DNA from: Rhizocola hellebori
GTDB taxonomy: Bacteria; Actinomycetota; Actinomycetes; Mycobacteriales; Micromonosporaceae
Length of the DNA stretch: 64,000 nt
Direction of reading: 5' to 3'
NCBI RefSeq assembly: GCF_016862955.1
Contig: NZ_BONY01000014.1
Span: 113,920 to 177,919, forward strand
The notes beneath the pieces are model-generated. The model was not told where the DNA came from and did no database searches. It was given only the letters and a program-made list of their open reading frames with translations. The position numbers and the translations under genes are program-made. Positions 27,463 through 36,882 of the stretch are shown piece by piece. Position 1 is the stretch's first letter; every line of letters begins with the position of its first letter.

Positions 27463-27894
27463 GTGTTTCTTGGCACCCATAATCCCCGGCTGGACGAAAA
27501 AGGCCGGCTCATCCTGCCCGCCCGGTTCCGGGAAGAGTTGGCGGGAGGTGTGGTGATCACGAAAGGACAGGAGCGCTGTCTCTACGTCTTCACGACGCCT
27601 GAATTCCAGCGCATCGCGGAACAGCTTGCGGAGGCTCCAGTCACCAACAAAGCAGCGCGTGCCTACGGCCGGGTCTTCTTCGCCGGCGCCCATGACGAGA
27701 TCCCGGACAAGCAAGGACGGGTGACCATCCCGGCGCATCTGCGGGAATACGCGGGTCTGGAACGCGAGCTTGTCGTCATCGGTGCGAGCACCAGAGTGGA
27801 AATCTGGGACACGCAGGCGTGGGCCACCTATCTCGAGGCCAGCGAGCAGCAGTTCGCAGACATCGAGGAGGGGGTGCTGCCGGGCGGTCTTTAG
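27463..27894 (+). CDS. mraZ: Transcriptional regulator MraZ
   Basis: The 143-residue protein has two SpoVT/AbrB-like halves, seen in the parallel motifs [16 protein letters not shown] (residues about 10-25) and [16 protein letters not shown] (about 84-99). Such proteins form rings that bind direct repeats at the mraZ promoter and regulate division genes. The start GTG 27463 gives the canonical [11 protein letters not shown] beginning; GTG 27454 would add three residues. It is the first gene of the dcw cluster and is followed by a structured 138-nt gap before rsmH. Confidence 0.92.
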   Translation: MFLGTHNPRLDEKGRLILPARFREELAGGVVITKGQERCLYVFTTPEFQRIAEQLAEAPVTNKAARAYGRVFFAGAHDEIPDKQGRVTIPAHLREYAGLERELVVIGASTRVEIWDTQAWATYLEASEQQFADIEEGVLPGGL

Positions 27895-27900
27895 GGCGGC

Positions 27901-28026
27901 AACACAAAGCTGACGTACCGCGAGATCTCCACCCGCTTCGGCTCCTGGGATCACTTCCCCGATTCCAGGCGCGCCGTCAGAAGGCGGGCAGCGGATGGGG
28001 ATCTGGCGGTACGACGGTCTTGGGAG
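27901..28026 (+). ncRNA. Structured leader of rsmH, probable mraW RNA motif
   Basis: The mraZ-rsmH gap contains a long-range stem between 27910-27927 and 28000-28017; its core GTACCGCGAGATC matches its partner at 12 of 13 positions. Inside it are smaller stems, CCTGG/CCAGG around a loop holding CACTTCCCC, and CCCGC/GCGGG. The closing arm ends 5 nt before the rsmH ribosome binding site, so it could affect translation or transcript processing. A conserved RNA called the mraW motif is known from this location in actinomycetes; membership here is inferred from position and fold. Confidence 0.6.
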
Positions 28027-28032
28027 GTGATC

Positions 28033-28983
28033 ATGGCAGCACACCGGGGGAAGCACGTGCCGGTGCTTCTGGAACGCTGTCTAGAGCTCCTCGCGCCGGC
28101 CCTGAACCGTCCCGGCGCGGTTCACGTCGATGCCACGCTGGGCCTCGGCGGGCACGCCGAAGCCGTGCTGCAAGCGCATCCCGAAACTGTCCTGATTGGA
28201 CTGGATCGGGACACTGAGGCACTGGCGCACTCACGGGAGCGGCTCGCCGCTTACGCCAACAGGGTGCACTTGGAGCACGCCGTCTACGACGAGCTGCCGC
28301 AGGTGCTGACAAAACTCGGGTTCGACCGGGTCGACAGCGTGCTGTTCGACCTGGGTGTTTCGTCCCTTCAGCTCGATCAGGCCGACCGTGGGTTCGCCTA
28401 CGCCCAGGACGCGCCGCTGGACATGCGGATGGATCAGACGACAGGAATGACCGCCGGGCAGGTGGTCAACGAGTACACCGCACAGGAACTGGCCCGGGTG
28501 CTCCGGGTTTACGGAGAAGAGAAGTTCGCGTCACGGATCGCGGGGGCGATCGTGCGGGAACGGGCAAAGGCGCCGATCACATCGTCGGCGTATCTGGCCG
28601 AGCTGGTCCGGGATTCGATTCCGGCACCGGCGAGGCGCACCGGGGGACATCCAGCGAAACGGACGTTCCAGGCCTTGCGCATTGAGGTCAACGGTGAGCT
28701 GTCCACCTGGGAAAGAGCGTTGCCGTCCGCGATCGACGCGCTCAAACCCGGCGGGCGGGTGGTGGTGCTCTCGTACCACTCGCTTGAGGACCGGATCACC
28801 AAGCAGATCTTCGCGGCCCGTGCTCGCAGCAACGCACCGATCGGGTTACCGGTCGAGCTGCCGGGGACAGGGCCCACGCTGAAGCTCTTGACCCGGGGTG
28901 GGGCTGAGCTTCCGAGCGAAGCGGAGGTCGAGCACAACCCGAGAGCGGCGTCGGTGCGACTGCGCGCCGTGCAACAGATTTAG
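28033..28983 (+). CDS. rsmH: 16S rRNA (cytosine-1402 N4)-methyltransferase
   Basis: The 316-residue enzyme (formerly MraW) has the SAM-binding motif [14 protein letters not shown] near residue 31, [13 protein letters not shown] at its N-terminus, [19 protein letters not shown] in the middle and the conserved [15 protein letters not shown] region. It methylates N4 of C1402 in the ribosomal P site. ATG 28033 follows GGGAGG (28022-28027) by 5 nt; the in-frame GTG at 28027 overlaps that site. It is the second gene of the dcw cluster. Confidence 0.95.
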   Translation: MAAHRGKHVPVLLERCLELLAPALNRPGAVHVDATLGLGGHAEAVLQAHPETVLIGLDRDTEALAHSRERLAAYANRVHLEHAVYDELPQVLTKLGFDRVDSVLFDLGVSSLQLDQADRGFAYAQDAPLDMRMDQTTGMTAGQVVNEYTAQELARVLRVYGEEKFASRIAGAIVRERAKAPITSSAYLAELVRDSIPAPARRTGGHPAKRTFQALRIEVNGELSTWERALPSAIDALKPGGRVVVLSYHSLEDRITKQIFAARARSNAPIGLPVELPGTGPTLKLLTRGGAELPSEAEVEHNPRAASVRLRAVQQI

Positions 28984-28998
28984 TAGGGGGCGATCAAC

Positions 28999-29514
28999 AT
29001 GACAACTACACCGCTGCGGGCGTCGCCGCGCAGCAAGCTGCCGCAGCAGGGTGGGCGCCCGGGGGGTCGGGGCGTGGACCAGGCTGTGGAGCCAAGTTTC
29101 GAAGGGCTGGTCACGGGTCCGGGGCCCGCCGAGTCGCTGGGGGAGCGCAAGGCGCGACTGAAGATCCGGCTCGCGCCGCCGGTGCCGGTGGCCGTGCCTC
29201 GCACACCGTTCATCGTGGCGCTTGTGGTGGTGGTGGTAGCCGGGGTCCTTGGCATCCTCGTGCTCAACTCAAAGATCAACCAGAACGCCTTCAAGCTCGA
29301 CGCGCTGCGCGCGTCCCAAGCCGAGCTCGACCTGCGTCAGCAGCAGCTGGAGCAGTTCATCGCCGAGAAGGAGTCGCCGGGAAGCCTGGCCGCGGCGGCC
29401 ACCAAGCTCGGCCTGTCCGACCCGGGTCCGCCCGCGTTCATCCTGCTGCCGGACGGCAAGGTGATCGGCGTGCCGCGTCCGGCCACGGGCGCACCCAGCA
29501 ACGCCAGTCAGTAG
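28999..29514 (+). CDS. ftsL: FtsL-like septum formation protein
   Basis: The 171-residue protein has a basic cytoplasmic N-terminus of about 70 residues, one membrane span (about 72-92, IVALVVVVVAGVLGILVL) and an extracytoplasmic coiled coil (KLDALRASQAELDLRQQQLEQF) with a Pro-rich tail. This bitopic layout and the position between rsmH and ftsI identify FtsL, which with FtsQ and FtsB-like proteins activates FtsW/FtsI at the septum. Sequence conservation in the family is low, so the assignment rests mainly on topology and context. Confidence 0.8.
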   Translation: MTTTPLRASPRSKLPQQGGRPGGRGVDQAVEPSFEGLVTGPGPAESLGERKARLKIRLAPPVPVAVPRTPFIVALVVVVVAGVLGILVLNSKINQNAFKLDALRASQAELDLRQQQLEQFIAEKESPGSLAAAATKLGLSDPGPPAFILLPDGKVIGVPRPATGAPSNASQ

Positions 29515-29520
29515 GCATGA

Positions 29521-29546
29521 GCCGGCCGGGGATTACCCCGGCCGGC
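29521..29546 (+). repeat. Perfect hairpin between ftsL and ftsI
   Basis: GCCGGCCGGGG and CCCCGGCCGGC form an 11-bp stem with an ATTA loop, starting 6 nt after the ftsL stop. There is no T-run and the operon continues, so a role in message stability or partial termination is more likely than a full stop. Confidence 0.65.
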
Positions 29547-29572
29547 ATCTGCACCAGGGGGAAGGGACGACG

Positions 29573-31579
29573 GTGGCCGGGGACGACAATCGCAGGCGGC
29601 GCAGCGGGATAGGGGACGCGCGCGCCTACACGCCGCGCGGCCGTACCACCCGCGACACCGATGCCATCAACCGCAGCGAAAGACCCGAGCGCGGGGAGAG
29701 GCCGGAGCGCGCCGAGAAGCCGGCGCGCGTGGTGGTCCCGCGCGATCGGGCGGCCACCCGCGCCGCGATGCGGGGAAGGCCGGCGCCGAGGCGCGCCCCG
29801 CAGCGGCGTCCCATCAAACCGGTCGTGACGGTCACCCCGCCCCGGCTCGGGCATCCCAAGCGGCGGTTACGCCTCGCGACCGCGATTTCCTTGCTGCTGT
29901 TCGTCATCATCGGGGTTCGGCTGGTTCACCTTCAGCTCACCGACGCGCCGGCCTATGCGGCCGCGGGTCTGCAGGACAGGCTCAAGACCGTGGTGCTGCC
30001 CGCGCCCCGCGGGTCGATTCTCGACCGCGAAGGGGCGGTGCTGGCACGCAGCATCGAGGCCCGGTACGTGGCCGCCGACCCGGGGCTGGTGACCGATCCC
30101 GCGGCGGTGGCCGCCCAGCTCTCGCCACTGCTCGGCGTCGCGGCGTCGGAGTTGTTCGCCGCCATGCAGAAGAAGAAGGACGAGCTGACCGGCAAAGCGG
30201 TGCGCTTCGTCTGGCTCAAGCGCGGGGTCGATGTGGAACAGGCGACCGCGATCTCGAGCCTGAAACTGAAGGGCATCATCGTCGACCGCGACGAGCGCCG
30301 TGAGGTGCCCGGCGACGACCTTGCCGCAAATATCATCGGTTTCACGGGTACCGACCTGACCGGCCTGGGCGGGATAGAGGCGCGTTTCGACTCGGACCTG
30401 CGCGGCCGGGACGGCAAGTTCGTCTTCGAAGTCGGGCAGGGCGATCTGCGCAAGCCGATCCCCGGTGGATATCAGCTGGTGACTCCGGCCAAGCCCGGTA
30501 AGTCGCTCAAGCTGACCATCGACCGGGATGTCCAGTTCATGACCCAGCGCATCCTGGCCGAGAAGATGCGCGAAAAGAACGCCACCTGGGCCGCGGCGAT
30601 CGTGCTCGACGCGCGCACCGGGGAAGTGGTCGCGCAGGCGAGCTATCCGACATATTCGGCCAAGAACGCCGACGCCTCAAAGGCGTCCGAGCGGGTCGAC
30701 ATGGCGACCAACTACGTCGTGGACCCAGGCTCGATCCACAAGGCGATCGTGCTTTCGGCGGCCCTGCAGGAGGGCGTGATCACGCCGACCTCGACGGTCG
30801 AGGTGGCGCCGACCATCCGCAAGGGGGACACCACCTTCAAGGACGGGCATCCCTTCCCGGCCGGTACCCATCTGACCATGCCCGGCCTGATGGCGTACTC
30901 GTCCAACGTGGGCACCATCAAGGTGGTGGAAGCCCTTGGCGCACAAAAGCTTTACGACTATCAGCGGCTGTTCGGCCTGGGCACCGAGACCGGCATCGGG
31001 GTGCCGGGTGAGGCGCCGGGCCTGGTTCAGCCGCCGGAGAACTGGAGCGGCAGCTCCTACGGCTCGATCCCGATCGGGCACAGTGTCGCGGTGACGCCGC
31101 TGCAGATGGCGGCGGTCTACGCGGCCATCGCCAACGACGGGGTGTGGGTGCAGCCGCATCTGATCAAGGAGATCTGCGAGCCCGACGGCAAGGTCACTCC
31201 CGCGGCCGCGGCCAAGTCCCATCGCGTGATCAGTGCGGAGAACGCCGCGTCACTGCGCCAGATCATGGAGGCGGTCACCGTGCTCGATGACGCCACCGGT
31301 GTGAACGCGCGCCTGGCCGGCTATCGGATTTCCGGCAAGACGGGCACTGGTACCCAGGTGAAGGATGGCAAATACATTCCGGGCGAAGTGGCTTCCTTCA
31401 TCGGGATGGCACCCGCGGATCAGCCGCGCTACGTGATCGCTGTCTTCGCGCACACGGCCGGTGGTGGCGGTGGCGCGGTGGCCGGCCCGGCCTTCCGCGA
31501 CATGATGGGCTACACGTTGCGGCACTTCAAGGTGCCGCCGACGGGCACTAAGCCGCCCGACTTCGTTATTACCGCGTGA
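29573..31579 (+). CDS. ftsI: Septal penicillin-binding protein (transpeptidase) FtsI/PBP3
   Basis: The 668-residue class B PBP has a long Arg/Pro-rich cytoplasmic tail (about 100 residues), one membrane anchor (LATAISLLLFVIIGVRLV), a dimerisation domain and the transpeptidase domain. Its active-site motifs are S387-I-H-K390, S443-S-N445 and K589-T-G. It cross-links septal peptidoglycan together with FtsW. The GTG start follows AAGGGA. The stop overlaps the murE start by 4 nt, beginning a chain of six such overlaps. The N-terminal tail is long for the family but usual in actinomycetes. Confidence 0.93.
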   Translation: MAGDDNRRRRSGIGDARAYTPRGRTTRDTDAINRSERPERGERPERAEKPARVVVPRDRAATRAAMRGRPAPRRAPQRRPIKPVVTVTPPRLGHPKRRLRLATAISLLLFVIIGVRLVHLQLTDAPAYAAAGLQDRLKTVVLPAPRGSILDREGAVLARSIEARYVAADPGLVTDPAAVAAQLSPLLGVAASELFAAMQKKKDELTGKAVRFVWLKRGVDVEQATAISSLKLKGIIVDRDERREVPGDDLAANIIGFTGTDLTGLGGIEARFDSDLRGRDGKFVFEVGQGDLRKPIPGGYQLVTPAKPGKSLKLTIDRDVQFMTQRILAEKMREKNATWAAAIVLDARTGEVVAQASYPTYSAKNADASKASERVDMATNYVVDPGSIHKAIVLSAALQEGVITPTSTVEVAPTIRKGDTTFKDGHPFPAGTHLTMPGLMAYSSNVGTIKVVEALGAQKLYDYQRLFGLGTETGIGVPGEAPGLVQPPENWSGSSYGSIPIGHSVAVTPLQMAAVYAAIANDGVWVQPHLIKEICEPDGKVTPAAAAKSHRVISAENAASLRQIMEAVTVLDDATGVNARLAGYRISGKTGTGTQVKDGKYIPGEVASFIGMAPADQPRYVIAVFAHTAGGGGGAVAGPAFRDMMGYTLRHFKVPPTGTKPPDFVITA

Positions 31580-33102
31580 CTGTAGAAATGAGTGATGGGC
31601 TAAGGTCAAACCTCGTGTCCGGCAATTTCCGCCCGAGCTCCGTCCAGGCCGTCCCGCTGATCTCCGTGGCTGCGCTCGTAGGGGCCGCGGTGTCGCAAGA
31701 TGCCGGGGTCACCGGGGTGACTCACGCCAGCGACCAGGTTAAGCCGGGTGACCTCTACGCGGCTCTGCCCGGCTCACGCCGGCACGGGGCCGAGTTCGCC
31801 CAGGCGGCCATCGACGCGGGCGCGGTCGCGGTGCTCACCGATCGGCCGCTCGACCTCCCGGTACCGGTCTTGGTGGTGGCCGATCCCAGAGGCGTGCTGG
31901 GAGCGGTGGCCGATCTGGTGTACGGAGAACCGTCGGCGAAGCTCACCATCATCGGGATCACCGGCACCGCGGGCAAGACGTCGACGGCCTACCTCATCGA
32001 GGCCGGGCTGCGCGCCGCCGGAAGGGTCACCGGGCTGATCGGAACGGTCGAAACCCGTTTAGGCGACACGGTTTTGGAGAGTGTGCGCACCACCCCCGAG
32101 GCACCGGACCTGCACGCGCTTTTCGCGCTGGCGCTCGAGCGCGGGGTGACCACCATGGTGATGGAGGTCTCCAGCCACGCGCTGGCCATGGGCCGTGTCG
32201 GCGGGGTCCGTTTCGACGTGGTGGGCTGGACCAACTTCGGCACCGACCATCTCGACTTCCACACCGACTCGGCCGACTACTTCGCGGCCAAGGCAAAGCT
32301 GTTCGACGGGCGCGCCCCGATCGAGATTCTCAACCTTGACGACGAGGCCTTGACGCCGTTGCTCAAGGCCGGAACGGTCACCTATTCGGCTTCCGGTGCG
32401 CGGAAGGCAACCTGGCGCGCTGCAGAGGTGACCGACGACGGTTTCGGCCAGACCTTCACCGCCTACGGCCCGATGGGCCATCTCACCGCGGGAGTCAGCC
32501 TGCCCGGCCGGCACAACATCGCCAACGCCCTGCTTGCGCTGGCGGCTCTGGCCGGGGCCGGGGTGCGTCCCGAGGTGGCCGCGGCCGGGGTGGCCGCGTG
32601 CCCGGGTGTGCCGGGAAGGCTGGAGCGGGTGAAGGCGCCGGGCGAGATCATCGGGGTTGTCGACTATGCGCACAAGACCGATGCCATCGTGGCGGTCCTC
32701 GCTGCGCTTCGCGAGCTTGCCCAAGCGCGCAGCGGGCGGGTGATCTGCGTCCTGGGTGCGGGCGGCGATCGCGACAAGGGCAAGCGGCCGCACATGGGAT
32801 CGGCGGCGGCCCAAGGGTCGGATCTGCTCATCGTGACCGATGACAACCCGCGCACGGAGGACCCGGCGGCGATCCGGGCGGCGGTGATGGCCGGGGCGCG
32901 GGCGTTTTCCGGCGGCGGCACGGTGATCGAGATTCCGGGCCGGCGGGAGGCCATCGTGGAAGCGGTGCACCACGCCAAGCCGGGTGACATCGTCGCGCTG
33001 CTCGGCAAGGGCCATGAGCGCGGCCAGGAAATCAACGGCGAGACCCTGCCCTTCGACGACCGAGTCGAGCTGACCTTGGCTCTGAAAGCGGCGCAAGCAT
33101 GA
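31576..33102 (+). CDS. murE: UDP-MurNAc-tripeptide synthetase (meso-DAP adding)
   Basis: The 508-residue Mur ligase has the ATP motif GITGTAGKTST near residue 125 and the DNPR motif at 423-426 (DDNPRTEDP), which marks enzymes that add meso-diaminopimelate rather than lysine. It attaches the third residue of the stem peptide. The GTG start shares GTGA with the ftsI stop; a later in-frame ATG or GTG is possible but would lose the coupling. Confidence 0.93.
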   Translation: MTVEMSDGLRSNLVSGNFRPSSVQAVPLISVAALVGAAVSQDAGVTGVTHASDQVKPGDLYAALPGSRRHGAEFAQAAIDAGAVAVLTDRPLDLPVPVLVVADPRGVLGAVADLVYGEPSAKLTIIGITGTAGKTSTAYLIEAGLRAAGRVTGLIGTVETRLGDTVLESVRTTPEAPDLHALFALALERGVTTMVMEVSSHALAMGRVGGVRFDVVGWTNFGTDHLDFHTDSADYFAAKAKLFDGRAPIEILNLDDEALTPLLKAGTVTYSASGARKATWRAAEVTDDGFGQTFTAYGPMGHLTAGVSLPGRHNIANALLALAALAGAGVRPEVAAAGVAACPGVPGRLERVKAPGEIIGVVDYAHKTDAIVAVLAALRELAQARSGRVICVLGAGGDRDKGKRPHMGSAAAQGSDLLIVTDDNPRTEDPAAIRAAVMAGARAFSGGGTVIEIPGRREAIVEAVHHAKPGDIVALLGKGHERGQEINGETLPFDDRVELTLALKAAQA

Positions 33103-34445
33103 TTCCGTTCAAGCTGAGCGAGATTGCGGCGATCGTTGGTGGCACGCTGCATGGCGGCGATGCTCTCGTCACCGGCTCGGTGGAGTTCGACTCGCGCAAA
33201 GCCGGGCCGGGTGGGCTTTTCGTCGCGTTCGTCGGCGACAATGTTGACGGGCACGACTATGCCGTCGCGGCCACGCAGGCGGGCGCGGTCGGCATTCTCA
33301 GCAGCAGGCCGGTCGACGGGGTGTCCTCGGTGGTGGTTGCCGACCCGCGCGCGGCCATGGGTTTGCTGGCCCGTGCGCTGGTGGATCGGCTTGAGGCACT
33401 CACCATCATCGGCATCACCGGCTCGTCGGGTAAGACCTCCACCAAGGACATGATCGGCCAGCTGCTGTCGCAGATCGGCAAGACCATCGCCCCGGCCGGC
33501 AGTTTCAACAACGAGCTGGGTCTGCCGCACACCGTGCTGCAGGCCGACAAACGCACCGAGTTTCTGGTGCTGGAGATGGGTGCCCGGGGCCAGGGCCACC
33601 TGACCTATCTGTGCCAGATCGCGCCTCCTGTCATCGGCGTGGTCGTCAATGTCGGCGTGGCCCACCTCGGCGAGTTCGGCTCGGTGGAGGCGATCGCGCG
33701 GGCGAAGGCGGAACTGATCCAGGCGCTGCCCCCACACGGGCTCGCGGTGCTCAATGGCGACGATCCAGCCGTCGCGGCGATGGCGGCGGTCAGCCCGGCG
33801 AAGGTCGTCCTGGTCACCACGGCTGACAAAGAGGTGACTCTCGACCCGATGGGCCGGCCGTCCTTCCGCTTCCGCGGCGAGCGGGTCCAGCTCCAGCTCA
33901 GTGGCGCTCACCAGGTCGGCAATGCCCTCCTGGCGGCCGAGGTGGCCGAGGACTGTGGCATGGATCGCCACGATGTGGCGGAGGTGCTGGCCGACCTGAA
34001 GCCGATTTCGGCCCGAAGGATGGATGTTTTCGACCGTGCCGACGGTGTCACGGTCATCGACGACTCATACAACGCGAATCCAGCATCCACCGCCGCGGCA
34101 TTGCAAGCGCTCGCGGCGGCCGGTGCGGGCCGCCGCAAGATCGCTGTTCTCGGTTACCACGCCGAGCTTGGCGACTCCGAGCGGCAGGGACATGCCGAGG
34201 TGGGCGCGCTGGCCGCGACCCTCGGCGTGGACGTGCTCATCGCGGTGCAGGAGTCGGCTGCCCCGATCCTCGACGGAGCGGCTACGGTGCGGTCTTGGGA
34301 AGGTGAGTCGGTGCTCGTCAGCGATCAGGCGGCGGCAATTGCCGCGGTGAAACAACGGATGCAGCCGGGCGATGTGATCCTGGTGAAGGGTTCCCGCTAC
34401 CGCACCTGGGACGTGGCCGACTTCCTGCGAGACCAGACGTCATGA
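33099..34445 (+). CDS. murF: UDP-MurNAc-pentapeptide synthetase
   Basis: The 448-residue ligase has the ATP motif [13 protein letters not shown] near residue 108, [12 protein letters not shown] after it and the [10 protein letters not shown] motif near residue 323. It adds D-Ala-D-Ala to UDP-MurNAc-tripeptide, finishing the cytoplasmic precursor that MraY uses. Both ends overlap their neighbours by 4 nt (ATGA). Confidence 0.93.
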   Translation: MIPFKLSEIAAIVGGTLHGGDALVTGSVEFDSRKAGPGGLFVAFVGDNVDGHDYAVAATQAGAVGILSSRPVDGVSSVVVADPRAAMGLLARALVDRLEALTIIGITGSSGKTSTKDMIGQLLSQIGKTIAPAGSFNNELGLPHTVLQADKRTEFLVLEMGARGQGHLTYLCQIAPPVIGVVVNVGVAHLGEFGSVEAIARAKAELIQALPPHGLAVLNGDDPAVAAMAAVSPAKVVLVTTADKEVTLDPMGRPSFRFRGERVQLQLSGAHQVGNALLAAEVAEDCGMDRHDVAEVLADLKPISARRMDVFDRADGVTVIDDSYNANPASTAAALQALAAAGAGRRKIAVLGYHAELGDSERQGHAEVGALAATLGVDVLIAVQESAAPILDGAATVRSWEGESVLVSDQAAAIAAVKQRMQPGDVILVKGSRYRTWDVADFLRDQTS

Positions 34446-35557
34446 GAGCGGTATTCATAGCAAGCATCGTGGCGTTCGTGGTGTCCCTTTTCGGGACCCC
34501 GTTCGCCATCCGGCTCTTCATCAAACTCAAAGCGGCGCAACCGATCCGGACGGATGCTCCGGTCGGGCCGGTGCCGCCGCACGAGGGCAAGCGGGGCACG
34601 CCGACCATGGGTGGTGTGGTCTTCATCGTGGCCACCGTCATCGCCTACGTCATCGGCCACCTCGCCCTGATGACCCTGCCGGTCGAGCAGATCGCCCAGG
34701 TCACGCCGACCATCACCGCGCTGGTTCTGTTGGGGCTCTTCGTTTTCTGCGGCGCGGTCGGCTTCATCGACGACCTGCTCAAGGTGCGCAAGCGCAACAG
34801 CGGCGGGCTGAGCAAGCGCGGAAAGCTGATGGGCCAGCTGCTGGTGGGCGTGGCTTTCGGCGTGGTCGCCCTCTACTACCCGAGCACCAACAACGAGACC
34901 GTCGGCTCGACCAAGGTCTCCTTCATCAAGGACATTGACTGGCTCAACATCGGCAAGGTGGGCGCGGTCATCCTGTTCGTGTTCATCATCATCGCGACCA
35001 GCAACGCGGTGAACATCACCGATGGTCTCGACGGGCTGGCCACCGGTACGAGCGTGATGGTGCTCAGCGCGTTCAGCTTCATCGGCGCGTGGCAGTACCA
35101 GCACTGGTGCGGTGACTGGACCTACGCCAAGCCGGGTAACTATTGCTACGACGTACGAGATCCGCTCGAGATAGCGCTGATTTGCGCTGCCGCTGCCGGC
35201 GCATGCGTCGGCTTCCTGTGGTGGAACGCCTCCCCGGCCCGCATCTTCATGGGCGACACCGGCGCGCTCGGCCTTGGTGGCCTCATCGGCGGCGCGGCGC
35301 TGGCCACCCGCACCGAGCTGCTGTTGCCGATCATCGGCGGTCTCTTCGTCATCCTCATGGGCTCGGTGATCCTCCAGATGATCTCCTATAAGACGACCGG
35401 TAAACGGATATTCCGAATGTCCCCGCTCCAGCACCACTTTGAGTTGGTGGGATGGAGCGAAGTCAATATCGTGATCCGGTTCTGGATCGTCGGTGGCCTC
35501 TGCGTGGCGCTCGGTCTCGGTATCTTCTACAGCGACTTCCTCCGGACAATGCCTTGA
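34442..35557 (+). CDS. mraY: Phospho-MurNAc-pentapeptide translocase
   Basis: The 371-residue integral membrane enzyme has about ten spans and the MraY signatures GTPTMGG (residues about 53-59), [13 protein letters not shown] and [13 protein letters not shown], plus [12 protein letters not shown]. It transfers phospho-MurNAc-pentapeptide from UDP to undecaprenyl phosphate, making lipid I. It overlaps murF and murD by 4 nt each. Confidence 0.94.
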   Translation: MRAVFIASIVAFVVSLFGTPFAIRLFIKLKAAQPIRTDAPVGPVPPHEGKRGTPTMGGVVFIVATVIAYVIGHLALMTLPVEQIAQVTPTITALVLLGLFVFCGAVGFIDDLLKVRKRNSGGLSKRGKLMGQLLVGVAFGVVALYYPSTNNETVGSTKVSFIKDIDWLNIGKVGAVILFVFIIIATSNAVNITDGLDGLATGTSVMVLSAFSFIGAWQYQHWCGDWTYAKPGNYCYDVRDPLEIALICAAAAGACVGFLWWNASPARIFMGDTGALGLGGLIGGAALATRTELLLPIIGGLFVILMGSVILQMISYKTTGKRIFRMSPLQHHFELVGWSEVNIVIRFWIVGGLCVALGLGIFYSDFLRTMP

Positions 35558-36882
35558 AATATCTAGTGGTCGGTGCCCGTGTGGCCGGGGCGGCAAGCGC
35601 GCTGGCCCTGCACCGGCTCGGCCACCAGGTCCGCGTGGTCGACCAGCACAGCGCCGACCCGGCACTTGCCGAAGCCGGGATTGAGGTGATCATCGGCGAC
35701 CCGGAGCCCTCGCAGCTTCTGTCCGGAGTGGACGAAGTGGTGCTCTCGCCCGGCATCCCACCGCACCATCCGCTGCCGGTTGCCGCCCTCGCCAAGGGGC
35801 TGGACGTCTACAGCGAGCCGGAGCTGGCCTGGCGGCTGCGCGGCCCGGATGCCCCGATCTGGCTGGGCATCACCGGCACCAACGGCAAGACGACGACCAC
35901 CACCATGCTCGCCTCGATCCTGCGCGCCGCGGGTCTGCGCACGGCCGCGCTGGGCAACATCGGCGTGCCGCTGGTGGATGCCCAAACCGGCTATGACGTG
36001 CTGGCTGTCGAGCTTTCCAGCTTCCAGCTGCATTGGTCGTCCACCCTGGCCCCGCAGGGCGGTGCCATGCTCAACCTCGCCGACGACCATCTCGACTGGC
36101 ACGGTGGCTTCGACGAATACGCCAAGGCCAAAACCGCCATTTGGCGGGGTGGCGTGGCCGTGGGCAACCTCGATGACCCACGTGTCGCCGAGGCTCTGGA
36201 GCACGCTCCGGGTCGCAAGATTGGCTTCACTTTGGGGGTACCACCACCGGGCTGCGTCGGAGTCGTGGAGGACCTCCTGATCGACCGGATCAACCCCGGC
36301 GATGCCTTCGAGCTGGCCAATGTGGCCGACATCAAGCCGAGCGGGGCCCACAACGTGGCCAATGCGCTGGCCGCATCGGCCCTCGCCCTGTCCATCGGGG
36401 TGTCGCACGAGGCGATCCGGGCCGGTTTGACGGACTACGTCCCCGAGCCGCATCGCAATGCCCCGGTCGCCACGGTCAACGACGTGTCCTATGTGGACGA
36501 CAGCAAGGCCACCAACCCGCATGCCGCCCTGGCTTCGCTGCTCGCCTACCCGCGCATCGTGTGGGTGGCCGGCGGTCAGCTCAAGGGCGTCGACATCGAT
36601 GATCTCGTGGCCCGGATAGCTCCGCGCCTGGCCGGTGCCGTGGTTCTCGGCATAGACCGGGCACAGGTTCTTGAAGCACTCTCGCGACACGCGCCCCGCC
36701 TGCCGGTCGTGGAGGTGTCCCGTACCGATGATGGAGCGATGGGGGAGGTAGTGAGCGCCGCAGCCCGCATGGCCATGCCGGGCGATACAGTGCTGCTCGC
36801 TCCCGCCGCGGCGTCGCTGGACATGTTCGCCAGCTACGCGCATCGGGGTGACGCCTTCGCTTCGGCGGTGCGAGGCTTATGA
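35554..36882 (+). CDS. murD: UDP-MurNAc-L-alanine:D-glutamate ligase
   Basis: The start TTG 35554 shares TTGA with the mraY stop and gives a 442-residue protein beginning [16 protein letters not shown], the expected N-terminal Rossmann fold; frames starting further upstream lie inside mraY and are rejected. The ATP motif is [15 protein letters not shown] near residue 105. It adds D-glutamate, the residue later amidated by MurT/GatD. TTG starts are weak, so translation probably depends on ribosomes finishing mraY. Confidence 0.92.
   Translation: MKYLVVGARVAGAASALALHRLGHQVRVVDQHSADPALAEAGIEVIIGDPEPSQLLSGVDEVVLSPGIPPHHPLPVAALAKGLDVYSEPELAWRLRGPDAPIWLGITGTNGKTTTTTMLASILRAAGLRTAALGNIGVPLVDAQTGYDVLAVELSSFQLHWSSTLAPQGGAMLNLADDHLDWHGGFDEYAKAKTAIWRGGVAVGNLDDPRVAEALEHAPGRKIGFTLGVPPPGCVGVVEDLLIDRINPGDAFELANVADIKPSGAHNVANALAASALALSIGVSHEAIRAGLTDYVPEPHRNAPVATVNDVSYVDDSKATNPHAALASLLAYPRIVWVAGGQLKGVDIDDLVARIAPRLAGAVVLGIDRAQVLEALSRHAPRLPVVEVSRTDDGAMGEVVSAAARMAMPGDTVLLAPAAASLDMFASYAHRGDAFASAVRGL

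Noticed and set aside
27332..27556. Strong AAGGAGG followed 8 nt later by TTG, opening a frame upstream of mraZ
   Set aside because: The TTG is also the -35 box of the mraZ promoter, and the frame runs out of register through mraZ with no recognisable product. A chance match is more likely.
35452..35553. Upstream extension of murD to 35452
   Set aside because: It would lie wholly inside mraY; the TTG at the 4-nt overlap gives the normal MurD N-terminus.
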